Counted from the first letter of the stretch, positions 21,861 to 33,660 are shown. The stretch is 64,000 nucleotides of DNA from Vesta saturnalis (GCA_036346205.1 JARFJB010000107.1:1-64000), one strand, 5' to 3'. Translations and numbers: made by a program. Notes: generated by a model from the sequence alone, not told the origin.

Positions 21861-22857
21861 TGAAATTTGATCCAAAATTATTTGCCATAAAATCAATATC
21901 AAGTTCGTTATTGAGCAAAATCCAACCAGTGGTGGGATATTTTTAGAGGCTTAGAAAATTTAAAAAATAATACTTTTCTTATAATTTCAAAATAAATAAA
22001 AAATAATAACCAGTGGCGTAGAATTGTGCATTTTCTAATATATAAACCGATTTTTTTTAAAGTCGGGTATGGGGGTTTTCAAGATCGCTAAGTAGAAAAC
22101 GTGTCAAAATTAAAAAAGTCAAAGGACGAATCACAAATGGGGGTTGTGGTGTTTAAAAACCGATATGACTCAAATTCAGGTATTGTGGGCTTTGAAGTTG
22201 CTTATTACAGAATTTTAGTCAAAATTTGTCTACATATATGAGAAAACATTATGGCAGAAAATTTGGCAGCGGTTTTGTTACTTGCCACTCACACATACAA
22301 TTTGTGATTTGTAAAGATTTATATATTTTAATTTAAAACTTAAAAGGCAGGTTGAATTAAAACGGTCTATAGCGCATCCAAACCTCTAAATTATGGGGTT
22401 TATGGAAAAACAGTGCAGGATTGCCAAACTTATTATGCCAATAGATTACTGGACCTATAATACCGTATTACGGTTATATAACGAGAGACACAATTTCTAA
22501 CCTCAAAATTAATAAAAATATTTGAAATGCAATACAAATGTAGATAAATCTGCAATGTGCGAGTGCTTATGAATATATCGAAAAAGAGTACCCTAAATCT
22601 ATACAAATCGAATTTTTGAATTGCATTTTTTAGAAAAGCGAAGTAGGCGTATGTAATGAATGGGTATATTAAATGGCAATATGATGGGTTAGATTACCCT
22701 GTACATGGGATTGTGAAAGAAGCTCTATAAGCAACAGCATGAGCAAATGGTAACTTTATTCTTTGCCTACGGAAAAAGTTTGCGGTATATTAACAAAATA
22801 ACAATTTTATTAAAGTTTGATTATAGCTGCATCATTTATTTCCATTCTAATATAATA
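21861..22857. other. no gene seen
   Basis: AT-rich, with no recognisable coding sequence or repeat. Confidence 0.55.
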
Positions 22858-22859
22858 TA

Positions 22860-22929
22860 GGAAGTGTGGCTATTAAATAACGAGACTGACGCTTTAAACT
22901 GTTTATTTTGATTTAATAGCCACACCTCG
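22860..22929. mobile_element. 70-bp mariner miniature (two ends almost touching)
   Basis: GAAGTGTGGCTATTAAATAA on the left mirrors TTTAATAGCCACACCTCG on the right, with about 30 bp between, and TA on both sides (22858-22859 and 22930-22931). The same terminal sequence (CGAGGTCTGGCTRTTAAATAA) bounds the mariner at 31316-32156. So this is an extreme deletion derivative of that family. Confidence 0.85.
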
Positions 22930-22961
22930 TATTTTAGTAATTTTTTTTGTTTTTCAGTACA

Positions 22962-23165
22962 CTTTAATCGCTCGAATCGATTTCTAGGTCTTCGGATGAT
23001 GGTTTTGTAACGTTGATTATAAACTCTGCAATATCATCTTGAAGGTTATCAGCTACCCACATCTTACCTTCAACGATTTTTACATAACTTCCATAATGTT
23101 GCCAATTTTCAATAGTCACTTTTTCGTAACCAAATTTTATTAATTTGTAATCACCCAGAAAAAGG
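22962..23165 (-). pseudogene. DDE_3 transposase C-terminus
   Basis: A minus-strand open frame of about 65 codons: GDYKLIKFGYEKVTIENWQH, YVKIVEGKMWVADNLQDD, IAEFIINVTKPSSEDLEI, then DSSD and a stop at 22962. This is the tail of the IS630-like DDE_3 family: the ITAEDW.KC..HV..EE..MW..D helix and an acidic serine-rich end. The catalytic domain is not found upstream. The well-preserved frame suggests a different, less decayed lineage than the copy at 3454. Confidence 0.7.
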
Positions 23166-24960
23166 AGTAAGAAATAAATTATTATTATTTTAAATATTAT
23201 TGAGATAATGCCGTAAATAAGAATTCATTCAATTTATTTCAGTTACTATCATAGTAAACAGCACTTTTGCTTGCGCACCAGGTCCCCCTTTAAAATGTGC
23301 AAATCCATGGCACATGTTTTTGTCAAACCCCACTTTATCGCGAATTATAAAAGCGAAAGTTTTCATGTAAATCGACACTCTTCGGCAAAACACTTCTTTG
23401 TAGAATTTAAAGCAGAGTTTCTCTGCAACCCGCTTTTATAGTAATTTATAATTCCTGTAGATAATGTGTCTGTTCGTGAATATCAAACCTGACCAGCTCT
23501 TAAAGCGATTTCGTACAGTTTACCTTGTTATTATAACGTATTTTACTGTTTAGAAATCTGACCTGTATTACAAAAATAGTTTTTAGAATTCCTGTGACAT
23601 AAACAATCCCTAAATAACTAATTTGACGCTAAATAGGGACTAGCTCCTACACCAAGTTCTCTATCAGCTGATTTTCGGCAGTAGTTTGCCCGCTATCGAT
23701 CTCTTTTCATGTAACGGTGCGAGAAGCTCGTCTGGAGAATCAAAACTAATGCTAGCACCCTTGGAAGGTCTTATTACTATTACTCCACCCTTAAAATTAT
23801 ACTTATTTAAAGTGTCCGAATTAACTTTAAATAACTAGAACCACTCAGAACTCTCTGGTTAAGCTGACGTTACCTGACCTGGGCGCTAGAGAATTCCCAA
23901 TCTAAACCCGCTGTATTACCCCCGAAGTTCTACTTATTTAGAGTGTCCGTATTAACTCCTTGGCCGCGAGCGAACTCATAATCAAACTCCCTGTATGTAA
24001 ATATCCCCGGAATCTCCTTGTATCAATAGTATCGAAAATAAACAACCCCAGACGTAACGAAAACGTTCAGCTTACCTTCACGCAAGTGAATAAATAAAAC
24101 ACATTGTTTCGTAGTGATTTAATACGAGTACAATACGGGCATTATTTAAATTGTATAAGGTTATTTCCTAGTTTTAATTTAATTAAAACATTTGAGTAAA
24201 ATATCCCATTCAAAACGATTCCGTTCCTGTTTATGCAAATAATAAACGAATATATTATTTCGCATTCAATTAATTATTTTCAGCCCTATGTACATATTTA
24301 CTTTAATTATAGTATAAGAATAAATCTAGTTATTTGAACCATTTTCCCTGTGTATATAAAACCAGTATTCGAAGTAGTTCAAGGTCCCGATTCAACGTGA
24401 CGTTAACCTTAATTTGTCATAATTTAAACTTCCCTTTAGATTGAATTATACTAATACCCTCCTATACAGGTATTCCAATAATTAATCAAAGCTCAAGTAA
24501 TTATTCTCCATCACAGAAAAGCAGCGGTAGTGTACAAACCTCAATTTCCAATGTAATTTGTTAATTAAAGTAATTTCCAAAATACAACTGACCTGTGTAA
24601 TTAATTATCCAAATGATCTGGTGAAATATACACATATTCTTCCGAAGTAAAACTAAAAAACCTTTATAACGTTAATTTTCACTTTAAAACCGGCATTTCA
24701 TTTATGTTCATATTTTCAAAACGTATAACTGACGTTGATTACAGGAAAATACCGACAGGAAGAAATTCCCTAACTACAACGTGCTCACTCACAAGTCAGC
24801 CACCATCCAAGCCCGCCGCCCTGGTTGGTGATCTACCCATCAGTAGCCCAGGCGAAAACACCCATTTATTATATAGTCTTAATTTATTTACCTACCAGAA
24901 CGTATTAATTAATTTATATACATTAAAAATTATTATTAATTTTATTAAATACATAAATAA
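23166..24960. other. no gene seen; weak internal repeat
   Basis: CTTATTTAAAGTGTCCGAAT (23805-23824) and CTTATTTAGAGTGTCCGTAT (23933-23952) are diverged direct repeats about 130 bp apart; the surrounding blocks also match loosely. No coding similarity. The frame at 24704-24985 overlaps the tRNA and shows no motif. Confidence 0.5.
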
Positions 24961-24966
24961 AGAGTT

Positions 24967-25040
24967 TACCTCGAGTAGGATTTGAACCTACGACCTGTAC
25001 TTTGCTAGAGTACCGCGCTAACCAACTGCGCCATCAAGGT
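24967..25040 (-). tRNA. tRNA, anticodon AGC by structure (Ala?)
   Basis: On the minus strand 74 bases fold into a full cloverleaf: acceptor ACCTTGA/TCGAGGT (one G-T pair), T8, D-arm GCGC/GCGC with GG in the loop, a perfect anticodon stem GTACT/AGTAC around CTAGCAA, variable loop AGGTC, a perfect T-arm GTAGG/CCTAC around TTCAAAT, and discriminator A. T33 and purine 37 place AGC as the anticodon, which would read GCU (Ala). However, positions 3-70 form C-G, not the G-U pair that alanyl-tRNA synthetase needs, and the body (TGGCGCAGTTGGTTAGCGCG) is unlike insect tRNA-Ala. It could be a real tRNA with a changed anticodon, or a recent tRNA-derived copy. The nearest pol III terminator-like T run lies about 40 bases downstream. 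Confidence 0.75.
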
Positions 25041-25044
25041 TCAA

Positions 25045-25405
25045 GCACCAATCGATGTAAATATTGTCTTTATTTATGTAGAACTGATGTAAATTCTAAA
25101 TAAGATGAGATTACAATCAAATTACTTAAATTAATGGAATGTGAGCCTGCAATATCGCAAGGATTCACACATACCAAAGCAACTTGACTAATATTAAATT
25201 ATTTTTGAACTTATTCGTTCATAACAAAAACTTAAAATAATTTATATTCATGTTTACAGTATTAATTTTGTTTTTTTTTCCAGAATTGTTTATTATTTGT
25301 TATTAACCAGAGTACCTGATTATTTAATGGTTATATAAGAGTCTAAAAACAAAAAACACTCCCACACTGAAGTGTAGCTAGTCGAGGTATATTAACTAAA
25401 TCCAC
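25045..25405. other. no gene seen
   Basis: AT-rich spacer between the tRNA and the DDE_3 remnant. Confidence 0.55.
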
Positions 25406-25409
25406 ATAG

Positions 25410-26750
25410 TGGAATTGTAATTTGTCAAGTACCCGAAAGGGCCTTACAAGTTCCTCCATGTCTTTAACTCTAAAAGACTTGTTATTGATTTTAATATGAT
25501 ATTTGAATTGTGCCTAGACCATTTCTGTTGGGTTTAATTCACAGTGGTAAGGAGGCAAACGAAGAACCTCATGATCTCCTTCTTGTGGCAAAACATCAAG
25601 TTTATTCTTGTCATATAGATGCCTCACTTGTGCTACAGTAGCCAATAGGTCTCGATTCAACATGTTATCTTCAATGAGTATTTCTTTCTTACTAAACCAA
25701 TCTACAATTTGTTGTTTTCGTCACGCCATTGTTGGAATCTGCTCTACCTTCCTCCTGTGATAAGAAGAATTTTGAATAACGATAATTGAATTTGGTGGAA
25801 TATTTGGAATGAGTTGATTGACAAACCATTTCTCGTAAGTGCCTGCATCCATTTCATTGTGCACGTCGTCTTTTTGTTCTTTTTACAGAGGAAAGTAAGT
25901 CCCGTACGAGGAATAAAACCATTATCGCCACCAGCATGAACTGAGGCAAATCGGGGTCCAAGACCACTTTGTGATTTTAAACCTGTACTGAGCCCTTGAT
26001 CGAATGTCTACCGACCACTTTCAATAGTGATGTCACCATGCCTTACTAACTGTGTGCCTCGCGTTAACCCACGGTTCATCGATGTATATAATATATGTAC
26101 CTGAAAAGTGAACATTATTAATTATGGGAAATATGACATTATTTTATAAACATGTAATTAGAGATCGAATAAAAAGGCTAAGTACCTTGTTCTCTGAACT
26201 TTCTGATGCATCTTAAATATTTATGTCTCCATCTTAAAATGTCATCACGTTCAACAAGGATACTCTTGCGTCGCATTTTTTGAAACTCATATCTTTCAAA
26301 AGGTTGAATAGTGTACTGCGTTTAAAATTTGGTAGATCATCATCATCATTAATGGAAAAAAGAATACTATTCATCGTTGGTGGAATGTTTTCTATGAAAA
26401 AATTGTGCACTTTACGTCGAATAATTGACTTTATATTCTGGTCATATACATGAAGACGGTCATTGAGTTGTGCACCTTTTCATTTCATATGTTTTTTCGG
26501 GCCAGCTACTGCTCCGGTTTGGTCTTCCTTTTTGATAGCATAGACACTACGCTCTGTGCAACATAAAGCTTTGCTGGCTTCTGTAACAGCTGCACTAACG
26601 TTCATTGTGGCCAAGAAACAATTAAGCACGTTCATAATGAAGCATTTCTCCTTGCGGCTGATGTGTTCTCCACTATATCGTTTTATGTTTGCAGGATGAC
26701 ATTCAGCTTCCATTTCCATATGATACAAAATTCTACAAAATAACCTCAAT
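25410..26750 (-). pseudogene. IS630-like DDE_3 transposase with intron, broken
   Basis: Minus-strand order: N-terminal helices (ISRKEKCFIMNVLNCFLAT, TEASKALCCTERSVYAIKKE), QNIKSIIRRKVHNFF, RSTLFNLLKDMSF, KSILVERDDILRWRHKYL, RCIRKFREQG. Next is an 85-bp GT-AG intron (26185 down to 26101, phase 1), then YIIYIDEPWVN (first Asp), HAGGDNGFIPRTGLTFLC, SIIVIQNSSYH (Gln where the second catalytic Asp belongs), and finally VLRLPPYHCELNPTEM-like remains with the third acidic residue. Frameshifts near 26480, 26280 and 26040 and several stops inactivate it. The N-terminus and motifs differ from the 3454 copy, so this is a separate lineage. Confidence 0.8.
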
Positions 26751-26759
26751 CATACAATT

Positions 26760-28268
26760 ATATAAATTATTCATCATTACCTTATAAGACGCTTTGAAAA
26801 GAACGATTTTTAATAAATGAGGTTAACTTAATTCGATAAATATCGTAGAAGAAGCAAGCAATATATTTGACAGTACACGGAGTTGATATTGATTTGTTAT
26901 TAAATTATATTTCACATTTGACAACATCGCTATGAAGAACAAGGACACCATTATTTAGAAATGACTAAAGATAGTAAAAGAGAGAGTTACTCCATAAGAA
27001 CCCGTACTGAATTTAGAAGTTTGGACACACTATAGTAAATATGCGTGAATGTTGTATATTTCATATTAGATAGGGCGTGCGTAGGGATAGGTTTAAAAAT
27101 AATTGACGGGGTTGTTGTTTTTATATTTAAGTTAAAATAAAAATGGTTGGATTATAAAATAGAATCGATAGGCAATTCGTATTTTCTTTCAGTAAATGTT
27201 TATAACATAACCTAAATGAAAAGGTAAATTAATTATGATTATTTTTACTTGATTTAAAGACAAAACGTTCTTTTATAAATTGAAGCAAATAAGAATTGGC
27301 GTTTTGCATATAAATTTATTACATTACCACGGTAAGCGTGATTATATTAGCTAATACGGAATTAATATTAATTATAATTTAGAATTTAATGTTACATCAC
27401 AATCTTCTTATTAAATGTAAGGAGGTCTCTTGATTTCATTTTTGATGTACTTTATTTTGACAGTACATACCTATAATGTAATATATTTTAAGAAGGGCGT
27501 TTGTATGTACAGCGTAGAAGTCTTCTGGTGTAGAAGAGCATAATGCCAATTTTCGAGATAAGCCCTGCAGCACTAAAGTATATTAATCGGAATATCGCGT
27601 GCGTGCAAGTTTGAAATGTTACCTTCTGGTTCATTAATTGTAGGGACATATCTTTAACATGTTGTAGTGTTTTACTTATACTACAATAACAATATGATGC
27701 GGTGATCACCATTTGAGTATAGATCTGTATTAAGTGTATAATATTACCACATTGATTTATTAAGGTTAGAGTTGGGAGATAGCAACCTAAATCTTTCAAT
27801 AACAAAAGGATTTAAGTGACTATTGATCTATGTATTTATAACTAATACTTCTATTTTATTTGTGTTGTTGTTCTTGTTCTGGTTCTACCTCCTCCGTCAT
27901 TAGAATTAGATGATCCTGCCAACTGTAAGTATGTTAGTAAGTTGACAATACTGGTTTTTAGAGGAAAGGCAAATATAAAATTGTGAGCATTCTCATAACT
28001 ATGAGATATTGATTTGAAAGTGGTTCATACCTACTGAGCGACCATTAGTACTATTCATCAAAATACTCGACGTTTATTATTGCAGTAGCTGCAGTTTAAT
28101 ATGAACGATTGACTTACATGTTTATTCACATATGTATTACCACTTTTCACACTGCTTACATACTTATTCATGTAAGATTATATAAAAAAAGAAACCATTT
28201 CTGTCAGTTTTTGTTGAAGAAATGTTTGTAATGATCTGGAAATAATATTCACTAATACTTGTATAATA
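26760..28268. other. no gene seen
   Basis: AT-rich. The minus-strand frame at 27488-27805 has no motif I recognise and no supporting neighbour. Confidence 0.5.
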
Positions 28269-28299
28269 TTAAACAGCAATTTCTTCTGGATGATCGATA

Positions 28300-29615
28300 G
28301 GGGAGGATAGGTAACACTGAGACGAAGGGTAACAGTGAGACTTTCGAAATATGTTTCTAGTGCAAACCGGCTACACAGATGGCACTTCAGGAAAGTAAAT
28401 GTTCGAAGCTTTCATTCTCTCCAGTTTTAATTTATCTGTGGCAATAGGTTTGACATTTTGACAGTTTCACATGGATGACAAAGGTTATTTTGTGCAGTGA
28501 TTTTCTGAAGTAATTCTACAAAATCAAACAACGTTACTTAAACTCTGATTGGTTGGCGAATAGCTAATGGTTTTAACTTAAGGTAAGCTTTTGATTATGT
28601 GGATAACGGCGAGACAGTTTGAAGTGGTTAACACTAAGATATGTCTTACTGTTACCCACGAACCCTATTTATACTTTGGAATAAAACACTCTTAATTTAT
28701 TGGCAGGGCGCCCGCGAATCTACCTTGTAAAACTAACATTGGAACAGAAAATGAGAATGACCCCCACCTATGCAGTAAATAAAACATTCACGGTTGATCA
28801 AAACAACTATTGGCAGCATACTTTATTAAATATTCCCATATGTTTTGTAGGTTGCCACCACCAAAAGAAAAATTGTAGATGACAAGGGTGGGTCATTAGA
28901 AAAACAAAATACGAAGAGGGCAACCAAAGAAATAATTGTAGATGATGAAGAATGGAATTCTGATGACACTAGCAGTAATTTTTGGACTAGAAGTAGATCC
29001 CTCAAATTGAAACGTTGGAAAGGACCCCAGTTGAAGGTGATTATGCCCTAATTTTCACCAGAGAATTTAATCTAAGAAAGTGTATTACGTCGGAAAATTG
29101 CTGACAGGGGTGGGACAAAACGACAAATTAAAAAACTATCCAGAAAATTTGTCTTACTTGATGTTCCAGACAATTCCATGGCTTTAGAAAAAGACAGAAA
29201 AATGATTTTGCAACAAGCTACTCACTACGGTCAGACAAAGAGACAAAATACATACTATCACTTTGAAATAAGTTTCGTTGAACTTGAAATATCTGTGTAT
29301 TAGGTACGTTTCTACATTTTTTTGTAATTAAATAAGAAAAAATTAAAGACATACTATTCTAAAAATTACTGGTTCATTGTTATCCTTGTTAATATCTTAC
29401 TCTTGCCCACCCGCGGACGTAACAGTGAGACATATCAAGCTCATATTAATATATTTCTGAATTTCAGAATATTTAACGTTTGACCGAATCGACCAGTGAA
29501 AAGCAACAACCACATGTTTTAGAATATATGAGTAAAAACATTATGTTAATTGTGACATCAATACCCGATTTCAGGACCTTTGAAAAACAGCGCTTTACTG
29601 TTATCCATGCTCCCC
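28300..29615 (+). mobile_element. pogo-like DNA transposon, 1316 bp, TA target duplication
   Basis: The left end GGGGAGGATAGGTAACACTG and right end, reversed, GGGGAGCATGGATAACAGTA match at 18 of 26 positions. TA is duplicated at 28298-28299 and 29616-29617. Subterminal GTAACAGTGAGAC motifs recur inside (28328, 28650 reversed, 29425). It is too short for a full pogo/Tigger transposase and keeps only a C-terminal coding part, so it is a deletion derivative. Confidence 0.85.
28850..29275 (+). pseudogene. pogo-like transposase C-terminal remnant
   Basis: Plus strand: KRKIVDDKG, RATKEIIVDDEEWNSDD, then after frame changes VEGDYALIFTRE, VYYVGKIADRG, KKLSRKFVLLDVPDNSMAL, DRKMILQQATHYGQTKRQ and YYHFEISF. 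This matches the C-terminal domain seen downstream of the catalytic region in insect pogo/Tigger-type proteins: GDYV..F, Y.VG.I, F.FP.V, P...G.TKRQ. DNA-binding and catalytic domains are not found. Confidence 0.65.
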
Positions 29616-31315
29616 TAACTCGAAGATCGGGATTTTCCTCCTCAGCCTCGTTGTTCATCTGGAGACCTTTATAAAAATCGTAGAATATTCCATCTACATA
29701 TGGTAGTAATTCTAACGTATTATCCTTTCTTTTCTTGCAAATTCGTACTTGGCCCATTGTGAAAAGGGGCAGCACCTGGGGTAAAGACTCTTTTTCGCAT
29801 CTATAGAAATTTAGCTTAAATGGCTCCGCTCCGTTCAGCGAAACTTTACTGTATAAATTTTTTCCCATTTGCAGTCCCCTTTTTGTCACCAGAAAACCTT
29901 TACCAAGGCTACAAGAGTCAAGAAATATTTTTTTTCATCACGGTTACTAATTGATACCAGTCATTTGGATGACTGTCAATTACATATGTGTGTGACCGCT
30001 CACCAAGAACTTATGATGGGTCAACTTCAAGTTCGGGCATATCTTCATCACATAACTGAACACGAAGGCGACATGATGATTTTTATTTTGGCCATAGAGG
30101 TGCCCCAATAGAAGGTCTATCAACTTCAATATAAATTCATATAAACGTGATACGATTTAGTTACCAACTCCCCTAGAGACCGTCTCATTACACATGCAAC
30201 ATGCTGCCTTATTCGAAGCCATATCGTAGATTGTGAGATTTAAGTCCAAAAATTACGCAAATAAAAAACTTTGTTGTTTGTCAGATACGGTATTGGTGGG
30301 CACTGCTGAAAGTCGAAGGCGAAAGCTTTTCTGCTTTTGTCGTGGAGTGTTTTTTCCTTACCTTTTTTTTCGATTCATAGGCGTTCTCTGTCAGTTTATG
30401 ATGAACTTGCTGTTCACCCATCAATTCTGGTCTTACATCTTCCTCAATAATTATTTTGATTTTACAATTAAACACATCACATTTATAACATGTGCCTTGG
30501 TTTTGGCTTCTTGAAAGATGCATAAATTTAGTGAAAACATTTAGAACATAATTCAAGAGAAACAAAATTCTCAGTAGCTTCCTTATACATTTCGTACATA
30601 CATGAAATTGGTAGATCTGCAGAGAGGTACTCCTTAGTAGATCTGTTCCTACAGTAGTAAGTTGTACCTGGGAAATGACAATATGACTTTTCATTATCTC
30701 AATTTCTGCGTTCTCTTATTTTTAGGTGGAGCCAGTTCACGGCCATCATATGCAATAATTCCAGATGAATGCTGCTTCTTGTCAGTAACAAGTTCTATGA
30801 AACTCTTACGTTCTCCTAATACTCTACAGAAGCATGCTTTGCACGTGTGTTGTTTTACTGTATTGATAACTATTTCATGAGTATGTGAATACTCCAGCTG
30901 CTTCATTGTTACATTCTCATCAGATGCAACATTGAATTGTTTCACAGATTGTTTTCGGTCCCATCCTCTTTCTTCTGCCATTGCTGTTCTCTATTCATAT
31001 TTTAGTCGATAATACCCGAGATTTTTTCTTCCCTGACAATATCAGCAGCAAGCTCCAGACTACCGTGGTTTCTTTCTCTTTAAACATGTTCAGAGGTCCT
31101 TGCATCTAGTATCTCATCATTTTGTGTTATATTATCATTCCTCATCATTTGGCTATTGCTAGTTCTATCCTCTACATCATACTCATCTTCATTGTTCTGC
31201 ACATGCTCTATTTCCTGAATGAATTCACCGTGGTTTGCATTGTCTTTGATCTTGCAACGCCGCGCATTCTTGTAAATACGTGTATGTGATTCAATCAGAA
31301 TATTTAGTTTGAATA

Positions 31316-32156
31316 CGAGGTCTGGCTGTTAAATAATGAGACTGCTTATGAAAAAGAGTTTTGTTTTAAGAATTATTCTACAATCGAATACTCTCCTTTA
31401 ATGTACTCCCCTCCCCTCGCCACACGCCGTTCCATTCGTCTTTCCCATTGGTCAAAGCAGTGCTGGAAGTCTTCTTTTTTAGGAGCATTTAGACGATTTT
31501 CGCTTCACCTCTTCCATCGACTCGAACCGGGTTCCTTTTAAGGCAGACTTGATTTTCGGAAATAGCCACTAGTGGCTAAATAACGCTTCACAGACAGCGC
31601 GTTAGGGGCAAATGCGTTCTCCTGGTGCAACATCCACGACTTGTTCTCCATAACTCCGGCGTTTCTTAAGAACTCGCTCTCGCAGTGTTGCCAAAACTTT
31701 TAAATAGTAAGTTTGTTTTACGGTTTGACCCTGTAGAACCCTTTCAGTCATCACGATGCCGTTGATGTCGAAAAAAACGATTAGCATGGCTTTAAATTTT
31801 GATTTCGACACTCTTGCTTTTTTCATTCTTGGCGATGCAAGAGTTTTCCAGTGCATGGATTGCTGTTTAGTTTCAACATCGTATTGGAATATCCATGTTT
31901 CATCGTAAGTGATGATGTTTTCCATCAATACAGGCTCTTCATCTAACTTCTCAAGAAAATCTGAGCAGATATCGGCACGAGAAAAAAACATGTTCGTTTC
32001 TAACCTCTATAGAAAAACTACTACTGCAGCGACAAACACGTGTTTTTGTACTGGAGTCGTAGACACTTGCAGCTACCCAACACTTGATTCGTTTTCCCCC
32101 TACCCTCCAGGACGTCGTCTGCGCGCGCTGTTTTGTTATTTAATAGCCAGACCTCG
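31316..32156 (-). mobile_element. deleted mariner (DD34D type), 841 bp
   Basis: Ends CGAGGTCTGGCTGTTAAATA and, reversed, CGAGGTCTGGCTATTAAATA differ at one base; TA flanks both sides (31314-31315, 32157-32158). Full mariners are about 1.3 kb. Here the transposase N-terminus and the third-Asp region are gone. It inserted next to the DUF7869-like gene. Confidence 0.9.
31340..31991 (-). pseudogene. mariner transposase, internally deleted
   Basis: Minus strand: SRADICSDFLEKLDEEP, NIITYDETWIFQYDVETK (first catalytic Asp), SMHWKTLASPRMKKARV, SKFKAMLIVFFDINGIV, LQGQTVKQTYYLKVLATL, then after a frameshift SWMLHQENAFAPN, where Glu replaces the second Asp of HQDNAPAH. SVKRYLATSGYF is followed directly by the GTRFESMEEVKRKSS region, so the YSPDLAP.DFFLF segment with the third Asp is missing. 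The N-terminal helix-turn-helix is also missing. Inactive. Confidence 0.85.
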
Positions 32157-32158
32157 TA

Positions 32159-33660
32159 TTACGTACATTCCACTTCCTTATGGCTGTAATCGCTTGGATC
32201 ATGGGATATGTTGGGTTGTAGTTGAAAGTCAGGATCAGCTATACTGTCATCCGAATCAAAGTGATACATCTTGTTATCTGCACCAAAAAGAACATTAGTT
32301 TAATTCTATTCTCAAATAATTATTGCATACAAAAGGTAGTTACTATGTTGATAATGAAAGTACTACGTTTAACATACTCTAATGCAATATGTGTAAAATT
32401 TGCCCCATCATAGTTCCATTTTCTTGTTCTTGCTATTAATTTTACGACAAAAAGTAATTCTCCATAAAAGTCCTACTTATCGGGAAACTAATGTTACCAT
32501 ATACAAATGTTTGATAAATTATACTATTAACAAAACAACAACAATATCCGAAGAAAGAAGTGCCACTATTTTATTATTTTAAACAAGATTGTTACGTCAC
32601 AAGTTACAAGCGAAATTCTCTGTAATATCTTTATTAATTAGTAATACCCTGTATTATGGATATATAATTTACATAGTAGTGACTCTGTATTATCGAGAAG
32701 GAGAATTGTTCACCAAGGGTCAGTTTTGGTTGTAAAATGAATAACAAAAGCAGGAAGTTAATTTCAAGAGGGACGTACCATGGTTTTATACTTTACTTTG
32801 CAATTCCATTAATATAAAAAATCTGTTTATAGTCTCAAATAAAGCCTGAATACTAATTTGCGAATACAAATGAAGAATTCTATACAAGCTCTGGTGCTCC
32901 TGAAGCTCCAGTCCGTACTATTGCTAAGGTTAAATGGTCTTCGTGTACTAAGTAATTTTGTAGTTCTTGGTCAATTCTGAAACATCTAATACGGTTATGT
33001 GAGAGGGTCAATGAATTTCTCGCAACGAAGCCCGAACTTGCGGTCCAGCGTGTACCAATTCCACATGCTAATGTGTCGCAAATGAAACGTTTAAATGACT
33101 ATGTGAAGATATTTTTTATCACAGTTATAGTCGTTGTGATCCAATCTTACACCGACTCGTATTTAGTTGGTTGATCATTCAAACAATGCGTTGAGTTTAG
33201 TTAATTTTCTATTTCTGTGTTCAGATTTAGAGTGTGCTATTATGCAGTATTCCACTTCTTCTGAGTAACTCTAATTAAGGCAGTAGGGAATGTTTGATTT
33301 GTAGTGCAGTTATTGGACTAATTTGACGTAAGTTACTGGCAAGAGTTGAATATGAACCTTCGAACATATGCAAATGTTGGTTGTAATCTGATTTAGGATG
33401 AAAATTTTTTGTATTATATAATTATATAATATTACACTACATAATTATATAATATTATTATAATATATGACAGAAAGTAACATTTTTGCTAGAACTACAG
33501 ATAGTCGTTTACATCATTGGCTCAATCTGTAGTACAATTACAGGTAGACCAATTTTTATGGGAAAAATGGCAGTATTATCGATATGGAAGACGCCGGTAG
33601 GTCAGTGGAATAAAGGGTGTGGGCGTGTTATTAATTCTGCGATTAGGATAGCTCGTAATA
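32159..33660. other. no gene seen
   Basis: AT-rich. 33415-33475 has closely repeated ATAATTATATAATATTA motifs. No coding similarity; the short frames near 32222-32582 have no support. Confidence 0.55.

Larger units (their letters stand above)
28269..31275 (-). pseudogene. DUF7869-like uncharacterised gene, interrupted by a pogo-like transposon
   Basis: Minus-strand pieces in the order expected for the insect DUF7869-type family: an acidic leader (GEFIQEIEHVQNNEDEYDVE), MAEERGWDRKQSVKQFNVA, QHTCKACFCRVLGERKSFIE, GIIAYDGRELAPP, then after a likely acceptor near 30666 FHVCTKCIRKLL and TCYKCDVFNCKIK, with EEQQ-like helix GEQQVHHKLTENAYESKKK. Next come GQNKNHHVAFVFSYVMKIC and LTHHKFLVSGHTHM (the family's GQN.N and GHT motifs), then MGKNLYSKVSLNG, FKLNFYRCEKESLP and YVDGIFYDFYKGLQ. 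The reading frame ends in NPDLRV at a TA (29616-29617), where the transposon starts. Beyond the transposon it resumes as IDHPEEIAV and a stop at 28269-28271. Function is unknown; such genes are often mobile-element related. Frameshifts in 29890-30280 show it was already damaged. Confidence 0.55.

Noticed and set aside
27488..27805. 105-codon minus-strand frame
   Set aside because: No recognisable domain; its length is not exceptional for a window of this size.
29480..30514. Plus-strand frames overlapping the DUF7869-like gene
   Set aside because: Shadows of the minus-strand gene and of the pogo-like insertion.
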